DNA of 64,000 bases from Chamaecyparis obtusa (taxonomy: Eukaryota > Streptophyta > Pinopsida > Cupressales > Cupressaceae), in contig BSBK01003249.1 in NCBI GenBank assembly GCA_027943335.1, positions 434,001 to 498,000 on the forward strand, in the 5' to 3' direction. Below the pieces are notes generated by a model. The model did no database searches and was not told where the DNA came from. It saw only the letters and a list, made by a program, of their open reading frames with translations. The translations under genes and the position numbers were made by a program. This document shows positions 1 to 10,410 of the stretch, one piece after another (within the stretch, counting starts at the first letter, position 1; the number at the start of each line of letters is the position of its first letter).

Positions 1-1067
1 TTCTTGATATGATTAAAATTCTTTTCACATTCCGCATTCCATGAAAAGGTCACACCTTTATGTAATGTCTTTGTGAAAGTTTGTGATATGTCTGCTAGTT
101 GAGATATGAAGCATCTAATAGATTGAACTCTCCATTGTAATGTTCTCATTTGACTAATATTCTTGGGAGGTTGCATCTCCATGATAGCTTTAACTTTAGC
201 CAGATCAACTTCAACACCTTTCTTTGAAACTATGTAGCCTAAGAGCTTTCCATAAGTGACACCAAAAGCACACTTCTTAGGGTTCAGTCTGAGACTAAAC
301 TTCTCCATTTTGTCTAGTATCTTTCTCAAGTCATTTAGATGTTCAGATCTTATCATAGATTTTTCTAAAGTATCATCAACATAATCCTCCATAGTTTGAT
401 GCATCATGTCATGAAAAATAGATGTCATAGCTCTCTGATATGTAGCAACATCATTCTTAAGCCCAAATGGCATGACATTCCAACAGAAGGTACCCCATGC
501 ACATGTGAAAGTAGTTTTCTCTTGATCTTCTGGAGCAATTTTGATTTGATTATATCTAGAAAAATAATCCATTAAAGAATACATCTCAAAACCTGTAGTC
601 ATATCCACTATCATATCAATATTAGGTAATGGAAAATCATCCTTAGGGCATGATTTGTTTACATCTCTGACATTCATGCATACTCTTATAGATTTATCTA
701 GTTTAGAAATAGGTACAATATTAGAGATCCATTTAGCATAGTCAATAACACAGATGAATCTGGCTTTTAGTAGTTTCTCTAATTCAGCTTTGACCAAGAG
801 TGCAACATGCAGATGCATCTTTCTCAATTTCTGCTTAACAAGTTTGACATTTGGAGCTATAGATAAATGGTGCATTATAAGATCAGGATCCAACCCTGGC
901 ATATTTGAATACTTCCATGCAAAGTTGATCTTCTTTTCTTTTAAAAATGTTGTAAATTTTTTATTTTCTTCTTTTGATAAGGATTGTGCTACATGATTCA
1001 ATTGTGGTTCTTCTATTGTTCCCAAGTTGATAGATTGAGTGGGCTCAATTAGAACTAGAGATTTGTC
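1..1067 (-). pseudogene. RLG-1 reverse transcriptase (partial at window edge)
   Basis: Gypsy reverse transcriptase, which copies the element RNA into DNA. The minus-strand frame appears open from the stop at 1068 to the window edge, about 355 codons. It includes the motif-A region (YSLMD) and the catalytic YVDD box at 372-383, followed by the thumb and the start of RNase H near position 1. Compared with RLG-2 and RLG-3 the segment after motif A is altered: FSGYNQ reads FSRYNQ and the preceding Gly is Tyr. The upstream stop separates it from the linker where the relatives have Gln. RT identity is very sure; activity is unlikely. Confidence 0.9.
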
Positions 1068-2324
1068 CTATAAATGACTCAAAACAAATATCTCATTCTT
1101 AGGTGCCTCAGATAGGTTTTCACCTTTGGATATGTCTTTTATTTTTACTTTTGTAGGTTTTGAGACTGCCAAAAAGTGGTTTTCACCCTCAAAACTCCCT
1201 TTCTTTTTATTCTTATTCTTATTTTTCTGACTGAGATACTTGATGTCTGACTCTATCATGCTAGCACTCGATTCATTGATGGAAGTCATCATAGGTTCAA
1301 CTGCATTGAGGTAGCAAGCAAGGGCATAGTCATTGGGAAAGGTGTAAATACCTTGGCTCAGATTCATAAAGGTTTGGTCAAGAAGTTCAGGATGTTGGAT
1401 AGTCAAAGTGGTGAAAGATTGGGAGATAGTGTTTATAGATATGGATCTTTCATCATTGTTCCTAACCCAATACTTGAGTTCAAAGGTGATATTACAACTT
1501 AAGATGTTTAATTTGTGAATATGCTCAATGTCATTGTGGGATTCCACTTTAGCCATCGGTGGATCAGACTCGTTAAGTTCATCATTTCACTCTAGACTTA
1601 CATTGGGTTTAGGTGCATATAATAAGCTCATCTTCCTCTGGAATGGCTCCCCATTCATAATCATTGGATTATTCATCTATACCTCTAGGAAATCTAAGAA
1701 CATGAGTAAAGTCAGGATGAATACCCCAAGAAGGGTTACCCTCAAATTCTGAATTGAATTCATACTCATGGGAATCTGTCTCAGAATAACTACCAGCTTC
1801 ATCTTTGTCTGTTTGATTGTCTTTGAGATTAGCTAGTTCTTGTGGTGCAACTATCTCTTTCTCTATAGTAGATTCTTGTGTTTTTACTACATTAATTCTT
1901 TTTATTGGATCATATTTAGCTTCAAGGAGGTCTTTTATTTCTTTAGGAAAATTCTCATAAGGAATAAGATATTCAGTGGTGTCTAAATCATCACTATCAG
2001 ATTGTTATGTTGTTTCTCCCTTTAGTTGATTTATTGTGGATGGTTCAATCTATTCTAAGACATGTGGGGAGTTCTTGCTAAGATAGAAAGGCTTCTTCTT
2101 ATATCCTAGACCTATTTTATTCTTGTTTACTTGGCCAAGATGGTCAAGAGGTGATAGAAGATCTTTACCCTATAGTCCTAGAGGTCCTTTTCCTTTATAT
2201 CCCATTTTTGTGATCATTTTATCCCCTGGGCCATATGACTTAGAAGGGATCTTTGGCATTTTAGCATCACATTTTTTAACAACTTGAGATTCAGGTTCAT
2301 CTTTGTATAGCCATGCAAGCACAG
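1068..2324 (-). pseudogene. RLG-1 protease-RT linker with G-patch-like segment
   Basis: Region between protease and RT of the gypsy polyprotein. The best-preserved piece is at 1068-1556, ending in SHL before a TAG stop. Around 2100-2240 the translation contains a glycine-rich G-patch-like stretch (MGYKGKGPLGL, then IGLGYKKKPF) that is also present in RLG-2 and RLG-3. Several in-frame stops and shifts occur between 1557 and 2100. G-patch domains are RNA-binding modules that follow the protease in some retroelements; the assignment here is by glycine pattern only. The segment ends at the NA-1 insertion point. Confidence 0.75.
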
Positions 2325-2329
2325 CTTCA
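2325..2329. repeat. Target-site duplication, left copy (NA-1)
   Basis: CTTCA directly precedes the NA-1 LTR and is repeated at 9522-9526 directly after it. The uninterrupted relative RLG-3 has a single AGCTTCATCC at about 59335-59345, which proves the insertion point. Confidence 0.95.
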
Positions 2330-3359
2330 TGTTAGAAATAGGGAATACTGAGAGGGGGGGTGAATCAGTATTCTACAAACTTTAACTTTTGCCCAATTAT
2401 GGATATAACAAATTATCTTCACACATGCATAACATAAGAAGCTAAACAACATGCATAGCAATAAAACTAAAGAACTCATAACACATTATTTGTTCTCGAG
2501 GAAACCTTGGCCAAGGGAAAACCCCAGTGGAGATGGTACCCACAAAGATCCACTAATCAAAATTATCCTATTAAGGATTTTGACCATGTTAGGAGTCTAT
2601 TACATGCATATAGTGTCTCAATCCTGATTAAAGGACTATAGGCCTTGTTAGAAGCCTCAACCCTGTTAGGAGTTGCCAGTACAAAATGTGATTACCAGAT
2701 GAGCCCACTGCCCAAACAAGTAATATACAATATTTATTGATTACAAAAATAGGTCAAGGTACATAACCTTATACTTCTTGCATCAATATCTCTTCACTTC
2801 TCTTTCACTATCGCTATTACATGCATTCGTTACATCACTTCACAATTCTACTTTGCAATTACATCTTTACATATCTTTATACAAGTTATTAAGATTAATA
2901 ACTTTCCAGTCGGCTATCATATTACAAAATATCTTTATCCAAGGGTTAACATCTAGGATGTTGTCCCTTTATATTATTAAGTCATTATTTTGATAAACAA
3001 AATAATCCCTTAACTCTTTATCAATTCTGTCTTCATATTCTGTCATGTCGGCTTAACACTGTCTTTAGTAAAACTATCATAACTTCTTCCGTACATGTTG
3101 TACTGACTTTCACTCTAAGGTGAGTCTTCAATAGTCACCATAGAGTCTATTTTTAAGTTTGCAAGCACTGAACTTACTCTAATCAACATCACAAACCAAA
3201 ACTATCATCAGGTTCACTGGTAAAAACACATTGTCTCATACTTAGACAATTTGCATTGCACTTTGACATACTAGCTCTCTGACCTGTGTGATCTTCATGT
3301 AGATCATATGTTTCCATAATGAAAACATCTATGTAACCAACTCAACCAAATTTCCAACA
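2330..3359 (-). repeat. NA-1 3' LTR (1030 bp)
   Basis: Runs from TGTTAGAAATAGGG to TTTCCAACA and matches 8537-9521 along its length. It contains the GAGAGGGGGGGTGAATCAG block near the element's LTR 3' terminus. It keeps a 45 bp stretch (around 2461-2505) that the other LTR has lost. Confidence 0.96.
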
Positions 3360-3373
3360 ATCTCCCACTTTTT
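3360..3373 (-). other. NA-1 polypurine tract
   Basis: Read on the minus strand this is AAAAAGTGGGAGAT, a purine-rich tract directly before the TG of the 3' LTR, as expected for plus-strand DNA priming. Confidence 0.85.
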
Positions 3374-3784
3374 CATTGGTGGCAACATATGAGAAAATTG
3401 GCTAAGCCTTACAACTTCAAAAATCTCAAAATTGTGGCCATAATACAAAATATATATATATTGTCCTTATGACTTCATGAAACCTCTCTATTTACTGTAC
3501 TCCCCCTAAGAGTATGTATCCTTATCAATTTTCTGCTATATCTCTCCCCCTTTGACAACAATCACAAAAAAAGGTAAGGAGGGTAACAAAACTGTGTTCA
3601 CAAAAAGTTATACCTTAATTCAATATTGCAAAGCCGGTAGGCTTGCAACACAATCTACAAAATTGATCTTCATAGCCTCTAACTCTTTCTCCCATGATTT
3701 ATTAATTGAATCTACCACACTGAGTAGTGCGCACAATCCATAAGATGTAATCTCACATGCTTGGAGATTCTCATAACTAAACTT
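3374..3784 (-). other. NA-1 3' untranslated region
   Basis: About 410 bp between ORF2 and the polypurine tract. No retroelement enzyme motif is visible in any frame, and the short open stretch on the plus strand (3552-3743) has no recognisable features. Confidence 0.6.
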
Positions 3785-6735
3785 CTAAAAATATATCTTG
3801 GCTGAAAGACATTCTTCCAGTTGCCCTTCAATAGTGCTCAAGTTTATAGAGATGTGTTCTCTTAAAAGAGTGAATCTCTTCAGCTTCTTATCCTTGTCAT
3901 CTTGAAAAACTTTCATTTCATCATAAATCTTGCGAATTTTCTGCTCAATATCAAATATCTTCACATTGGGGCTCGAAAGAAGGTTTATCTCATTCTGAAT
4001 TTCTACTTCCTTCATCTTATCTTTTGATCTTCCTCTGCTACCAAGTTCTCTAATTTTGTACACTGAATGTACAAGGATTTTCCTCTTTCCAAATTCTTTC
4101 TCAAGTCCTTTATATAGATATCAAGGTTATTGATATCATTCCTGATATTTTGACTAATGTTCAAGAGTGTTTTGGCCTCATAAGCTACTTGAGCTTTCAT
4201 CTTTGCTATATCAGATAGATTTGTAAACTCATTATCAAAAGTGTTCATTACTTTCTTTTCTCTTACTAGAGGGTCATCTTCTATAATTTGTGTAGTAATA
4301 ATTCCTTGTAACTTCTTAGTAAGCTCCTTCAGGCATCCTTCGAGACTCTTTACTTTCTTGTTCTTTCCAATGATCTTTTTCAAAGATGTGATCAATTCCA
4401 TCTAATCATCATCATCTACTTCCTTTCCCAAATTCTCAATCATAGAACCAATCTGAGTTTTCTTTCTAGTCTCAGGTGTAAGACTAATTTCTTCTTGAGT
4501 GGGAATAGGTACTTGTTTCTCTATCACTTTAGGTTCTACAATTTTGGTTTATGTCTTCTCTTCTCCTTTGATATTGTCCTGCTCTTCAAAAGCTGAATTG
4601 TCAACAATGTTTTCAAGATTCTTGAATAAGTTATCATCACTATCCAAGGTGATCTTAGTTCCTTCTACATTCATTACTTCATCCTCAATATTTATGGTTG
4701 ATGGAGAGGGAATGTCCTCTTGTTTTGCTTCTTTTGCTGCTTGATCTTTAGATTCTGCTGCAACTGATGATTCTCCAACATTCTCTGCCATAACCTTAAG
4801 GATTGCTTGCTTTGTTTCTATGTTAACTTCTTCATATCTACCTCCCATAATTTGAATGGTTCTCTTCTTGGTTCTTAGATGGGTGCTTAAATCCTTCATA
4901 ATCTGATTGAAGTGTACTTCATCTCTCACAACACAAAGTTTTCTTACAAGATTTTCTCTAATAGCTATGTCCTCTTCTGATGATCTCTTCTTTCTATTTA
5001 CTAGTTTATTGTACAAGTCATCAGGTATCTTACCCTGAATTGTATCAAATTTCTTATCAAATAAAATCATATGCTTCACCACTACATTTTCTAGATTCAA
5101 TCTCTCTGCATAATCATAGAGATCATAATATTTGTTCCTCTTTGTAAAGTCTCCATCTTGAATAATCTATTCATTAACCTTCTCAACTCTAGGTTTCCAA
5201 GTTTTCTTCTTAACAGGAGTGCTTTCATCATCTTTGATTTCTACAATTTTCCTTTGAATTGGTGGCACCAGTGTCTTCTGCCTCTTACCTGGTCCAGTAA
5301 CAATCTCTTTTATTCTTTTTCTAGGTGTGGAGGAGGTTGATCTAGTGGATATTCTTGCTTCTTGATCCTTCTCTATTTCTTCCACTATTACCTTAACTAG
5401 TGTCTCCCCTTGTTGTGCTACAATTGATGATAGAGGTGGAATAGACAAAACTTCTTTTTGTCCAATATCTCTAACTGCTACTGCTGTTTGATTGGCTACC
5501 AAGAATTCATGTTCAGTCATCCCCATATCTTTTAGAATTTTCTTGATTGTACTCTCAACTCTTTTCTTTGACTATTTCTCTTCAAGGATGGTCTTTGCAG
5601 AGTTGAAGTTCTCCTCAAAGGTTCCAAACCTGTTATAGTGAGTATCCAACTTGCACTTAAGTAATCTACTCACATATTATTTTGTCTCAATCTCAGATAT
5701 CTCATAGCCAAGAGGGTCTATGAACTTTGTTCTAGGTTCTACTGCTTCAATGTAAGTAAAGTCAGTATCAACCATGAAACATATCTCATTTTTATACTTC
5801 TCCACAAGATACTATGGGATCCTTGATCTGCTAGACATCAAATTCTGAAAATATTTAATTACCAACACTGCAGTTTCATTTACTTTATAAATAACATGCC
5901 TCCTATACACTTGGTTAATCCTTTCCATTGTAGATTTTCCATCATTCCAATCATTTCCAATGGTGAATGGAAATCTTCTCAATAGATGAAAGAACATATA
6001 AGTGATTAAAGATGAGAATCTAAACTATGAATACTTAGTCTTCTTTATCTTTTCCAAATTCTCAAACAATTATATCCTCAAAATCTCATGCATATCAACT
6101 TGTACTTTATCCACACACATCAAATAAGCTGCATGTATCATTCCAGCTACCATGTCATCCTCTCTTGAGTTAGCACAAAACTTAGTTGTTAGGATCTTAC
6201 ACAAGTATTTGACATCATCTTGATGTATCTTGCTAATTACTATTCATCTGCCATTGTAGGATGAATTTGTGTTGTCTATGACTATTTTCCTCATGTTTTT
6301 CTCATTTAAAGGAATGGCTCCAGTTTTAGATAGTCCAATTACCTCATGAATTAAGTCAGCTGTAATATCTATCACTTTGTCATCTAACCAAAACTTTCCA
6401 TTGTGAATTCTACTTAGGATTATCTTGGTACATTCTTCATTATCAAATTCATATTGCAAAGCATACTTAATGATCTCATTATCTTTCAAATGCTCAAACC
6501 CTACTTTCAATGACATGTCTTGATTATAGATCTTTTGATATTCCTCTGTAAAATCACTATCACTAATAGTCTCTAGTTTACATCCCAGATAACTTCTGAC
6601 ATTCTCTAGATGTAAAACTTCATCTGGTATGGATGATAAAGCTAACCAAGGATCATCTTCCAAGGGTTCTACTAGTTCCCTTTTCATTTTAGGTCTATTC
6701 TTATCTCTAACATTGTGAATCATAGAAATACCCAT
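3785..6735 (-). pseudogene. NA-1 ORF2: large ORF of unknown function (~980 codons, degenerate)
   Basis: Open blocks at 6244-6735, 5812-5997, 5167-5526, 4549-5100 and 4012-4401 all lie in one minus-strand frame. A final block at 3785-4063 is one frameshift away. Together they form one broken ORF of about 980 codons. The start chosen is the ATG at 6735 (MGISMIHN). The N-terminal block has a segment with NGKFWLDDKVIDIT and IHEVIGLSKTG. The middle block has two basic clusters like a bipartite nuclear localisation signal (5275-5322). Then come a Glu/Lys-rich part and a C-terminal part with coiled-coil character. There is no DTG/DSG protease, YVDD, integrase or RNase H motif. I do not recognise the product. 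The first segment loosely recalls plant transposon-associated proteins of unknown role, which is weak evidence. Confidence 0.7.
5275..5322 (-). other. Bipartite nuclear-localisation-like segment in NA-1 ORF2
   Basis: Residues RKRIK, a spacer of about 8 residues, then KRQK. The spacing fits a classical bipartite nuclear import signal, but the call is by pattern only. Confidence 0.4.
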
Positions 6736-7178
6736 GACTTCCTCTAATTCCTTAACTGATTTAAAGATCTACCAAGTAAAATACCTCGATTTTGTGATTT
6801 AGGGCTTGCATAGATTTCGCACAAAATTCTTCACCAAATCCTTGCAAAATGCTTCCAATCACTGCTCTTTGATCTCCTTGACACTTGCATTTGCTTTGAT
6901 GATCAAATAACACCATTCATGACCTTTTATCAATTCAATCTCACTTAATCTGACATCGCATTCAATTCTTTTGCCGCTTCTTTCCAAAAAGTTGATTATG
7001 TTAACCTGCAAAACTTAAAACTTCTTGCGATCTTGTAAAACATAATATTTTTCTTTGCGCTCTTAACCATAGCATTAGAACATCATATAATACCTTGCAT
7101 TAACTGTGCAAGACTCAATTCATCATATATCAAATTCTACACTAATCTAAGTTCCTATTCTATTGTAATTTTCATGAA
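6736..7178 (-). other. NA-1 inter-ORF region
   Basis: About 440 bp between the ORF1 stop and the first Met of ORF2. It is AT-rich and no conserved protein motif is seen. ORF1 is in a different frame from ORF2, so ORF2 would need its own initiation, reinitiation or splicing. Confidence 0.5.
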
Positions 7179-8465
7179 TTAAGTACTTTGAGATGGGTCA
7201 AGTAAAGACTCATTCTTACCATTTAATACTTCACCTTTCTGATTGCCTTCAGTGCTGAATATGTCTCCTTGATCTATGCTTTTAAGAAACTTCACTTCAT
7301 CTGAATTACTATAGCATCCTTTCTGACTGTTGCCTGCATCTTCATTTCTTCTTACATGACTTCTAGGGTTAGGATTGGTATGAAAAACTCTATTGTTCAT
7401 TCTACAAAACCTTTTTGTGTGTCCAATCTTGTTACATATCTAACAAACTATTCCATTGTTTCCATATCTTGGTCCAGGCTGATTGATCTATGATCTACAA
7501 TTTCTAGCAATGTGTCCAACCTTGTTGCATCTATAACATACTATTCCATTTCTTCTGTTCATATCTTCAGTAGGTTTCTTATCTGCATGGTTAGTATTTC
7601 TAAACATTCTACTACTATTTTTATTCTCAACAAATTTAGGTTTTTTGCATTCAATAGCTCTATGTCCAAAACCATGACAATTATAACAATAACCATTAAG
7701 AGGTTTAAATTGCTTACTTGTGCAATCTCTCTTCATATGACCAATAGTATTACAAGAAAAACATCTACCTTTGAATTCTCTTTGCATACCTTTAGGTGAT
7801 TCCTCTTGCTTAGGTGGTTCTTCTTCCTTAGGTGTATCTTCAGATTTGTTAATCTCATCAGACTTCTTCTCATCTATACTTTTAGATATTTTTAGATCTA
7901 GTTCCTTGCTTTCTTCATTTTCTTTAAAAGTGTTGAATCCAAGACCAGTCTTATCATAGAATGGTTTTTGATAAGATATTTTTTCATCAATCTTCTCACT
8001 AGTTGAATATAGTCTTTCAAGTTGCTACTTAGATTAAGTCAGTTCTCCTTTCACAATTGTATTGTATTTCTCAAGTTCAGCATAGTACAAATTGACTTTC
8101 TCAAGTTTAGATGTTACTTTACCAAGTTTAGATTTTAGCCCTTCATTTTCAAGCTTAAGATTTTCATTCTCTAATTTCAAATTTGCTTCATTCTTTCCAT
8201 TTCCATCTTTCAAACTCAACTTCATATTTTCTATCTTCAGTTCATCTTTAAGGATCTCATTTTCTTTTTCTAAGTTGTCATCACAATCTTCAATGTGAAT
8301 TTCGGATTCCTTTTCAGATTTTAGATCTTCTAACTTGTTTTTCAATTTATCAATGAGGTTCTTTGCATCATCATATTTTCCTTTTAGAGTATCTCTTTCT
8401 TCAGTAAGCATATCAATATATTCAAGAGCTTATTAAAGATTCTTTTGTGGTTGATCCATATCCAT
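7179..8465 (-). pseudogene. NA-1 ORF1: gag-like protein with coiled coil and four zinc knuckles
   Basis: One minus-strand frame of about 430 codons from the ATG at 8465, broken by a few stops, including two adjacent TAA codons at about 8430-8435. After a short N-terminus comes a long Leu/Lys/Glu heptad-rich coiled coil (8034-8411). Next is a segment with YDKTGLGF, a hallmark of the C-terminal half of many plant copia gags. Three CX2CX4HX4C knuckles follow (CFSCNTIGHMKRDC, CYNCHGFGHRAIEC, CYRCNKVGHIARNC), then a fourth whose second position is a TAG stop. Zinc knuckles bind the element RNA. The capsid-forming N-terminal half of copia gag is absent. The role as a nucleocapsid-like protein is inferred. 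Confidence 0.82.
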
Positions 8466-8522
8466 AGAGATCTTACTCAAGCTGCTAGGCTTTCCTTGAA
8501 TGATTCTTTTCTGAGTAACTAA

Positions 8523-8534
8523 GCTTTGATACCA
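8523..8534 (-). other. NA-1 primer-binding site (initiator Met tRNA type)
   Basis: On the minus strand it reads TGGTATCAAAGC, two bases inside the 5' LTR. It differs at one position from the perfect TGGTATCAGAGC seen in RLC-1 and NA-2. Confidence 0.88.
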
Positions 8535-8536
8535 AT

Positions 8537-9521
8537 TGTTAGAAATAGGGAATACTAAGAGGGGGGGGTGAATCAGTATTCTACAAACTTTAACTTTTTC
8601 CCAATTATGGATATAACAAATTATCTTAACACATGCATAACATAAGAAGCTAAACAACATGCATAAACCCTGGCCAAGGGAAAACCCCAGTGGGGATGGT
8701 ACCCACAAAGATCCACTAATCAAAAGTATCATGTTTAAGATTTTGACCCTATTAGGAGTCTATTACATGCATATAGTGTCTCAGTCCTGATTAAGAGACT
8801 ATAGGCCTTGTTAGAAGCCTCAACCCTATTAGGAGTTGCCAGTACAAAATGTGATTACCAGATGAGCCCACTGCCCAAACAAGTAATATACATTATTTAC
8901 TGATTACAAAAATAGGTCAAGGTACATAACCTTATACTTCTTACATCAATATCTCTTCACTACTCTTTCACTATCGCTATTACATACATTCATTATATCA
9001 CTTCACAATTCTACTTTTCAATTACATATTTACATATCTTTATACAAGTTATTAAGATTAATAACTTTCCAGCCGGCTATCATATTAAAAAATATCTTTA
9101 TCCAAGGGTTAAAATCTAGGATGTCATCCCTTTATATTATTAAGTCATTATTTTGATAAAAAAAAAATCCCTTAACTCTTTATCAATTCTATCTTCATAT
9201 TCTATCATGTCGGCTTAACACTGTCTTTAGTAAAACTGTCATAACTTCTTTCATACATGTCATACTGACTTGCACTCTAAGGTGAGTCTTCAATAGTCAC
9301 CATAGAGTCTATTTTCAAGTTTTCAAGCATTGAACTTACTACAATCAAAATTGCAAACCAAAACTATCATCAGGTTCACTGGTAAAAACACATTGTCTCA
9401 TACTTAGACAATTTGCATTGCGCTCTGACATAATAGCTCTCTGACCTATGCAATCTTCATGTAGATCATATGTTTCCATAATGAAAACATCTATGTAACC
9501 AAATCAGCCAAATTTCCAACA
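8537..9521 (-). repeat. NA-1 5' LTR (985 bp)
   Basis: Matches 2330-3359 with TG...CA ends. It lacks 45 bp present in the other LTR, lost between GCATA and ACCCTGGCC at about 8660-8670. It is followed by the CTTCA duplication at 9522-9526. Confidence 0.96.
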
Positions 9522-10410
9522 CTTCATCCTCTTCAAACTCTTGTTTAGATACTTGTTTTGCAACAAAATTTCCTTTATATGCCTCAAGAGGTTCTTTAGA
9601 CTCTAGTTTGGACTGTTTTAGAGTTTTCCCATAGGACTTAGGTGAGATAGGGAGAGATGTCAAAGATAAGACTGGCTCTATAGTATATTCTCCCATACCA
9701 TTTTCTTTTATCTTAACCTCTTTAGTAATGTCTTCCATTTTGGATGTTGAAGCAACGTCTAGTTGCTTAGTGGAAGATTCTCTATTATTAGGAATAAGTT
9801 TATTAGCACTTTCTTTCAATGCATTGCAAGTTGTATATAGATCATTTGGAATTGTCACTTCTACTCCTTCATAAGGAAATTTCAAACATTGATGGTATGT
9901 AGAAGGAATAGCTTTCATTTCATGTATCCAAGGTCTCCCTGGAAGGATATTATAAGCCAAAGGTAGATCAAGAACTTGACATATAGTATCTCTGCTAACA
10001 GGACCTGTTATGATAGGTAAGACAATTGTTCCTTTGGAAGATCTTTCTTGCTCATCATATGCTTTGATAGTTATCTTCTTTCTAGGATCAATGGCCATTT
10101 CTAAAAATCCCAATTATGTAATCAAGCTGAAAGAACAAATGTTTAGACCAGCACCCCCATCTATCAGCACATGTTTGACATGATGGTTTTGGATCAAGAC
10201 TTTAATATGCAAGGGTTGGTTATGCGGATGACTCAAGGAATTATCATCTTCCTTTGAAAATAAAATATACTATGGGGACGTAAGATTACCAACCATAGTC
10301 TGGAATCTATCTAAATCAAGGTTATCAAGAACATTGGATCCGAGAAAAGCTTTGTCTAGAATGGCTCTATGAGCTGGAGATATCTAAAGCAACTCAAACA
10401 TGGAGATTTT
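9522..10410 (-). pseudogene. RLG-1 retropepsin-like protease region
   Basis: Aspartic protease that processes the gypsy polyprotein. Translation gives HVLIDGGAGLNIC, with the catalytic Asp and the DGG box at 10153-10161, and then the downstream flap region (IDPRKKITIKAYDEQ, LPLAYNILPGRPWIHEM). A DGG in place of DTG/DSG occurs in all three copies here and is usual for this gypsy group. An in-frame stop lies just after the active-site segment, at about 10114. The C-terminal part is cut by NA-1, and the coding sequence resumes at 2324. Confidence 0.87.

Larger units (their letters stand above)
2330..9521 (-). mobile_element. NA-1: non-autonomous LTR element with gag-like ORF and a large unknown ORF
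   Basis: A 7.2 kb element bounded by LTRs of 1030 and 985 bp with TG...CA ends and the duplication CTTCA. Orientation is minus: the primer-binding site lies left of the right LTR and the polypurine tract right of the left LTR. The 5.2 kb interior holds ORF1 (coiled coil plus zinc knuckles, 7179-8465) and ORF2 (3785-6735, unknown). I find no retropepsin, integrase, RT or RNase H motif in it. Its LTRs share scattered blocks with RLC-1 (for example AACCCCAGTGG, CACTGCCCAAAC, TGTTAGGAGTT), so it was probably mobilised by copia enzymes in trans. That last point is inference. Confidence 0.93.

Noticed and set aside
754..996. 80-codon frame on the plus strand in RLG-1
   Set aside because: It lies antisense to the clearly recognisable linker/RT coding sequence. 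The same shadow appears in RLG-2 at 36680-36964.
3785..6735. NA-1 ORF2 as a captured host gene
   Set aside because: I see no intron traces or recognised host domain, and the ORF is codirectional with the element. Capture cannot be excluded but is not supported by anything visible.
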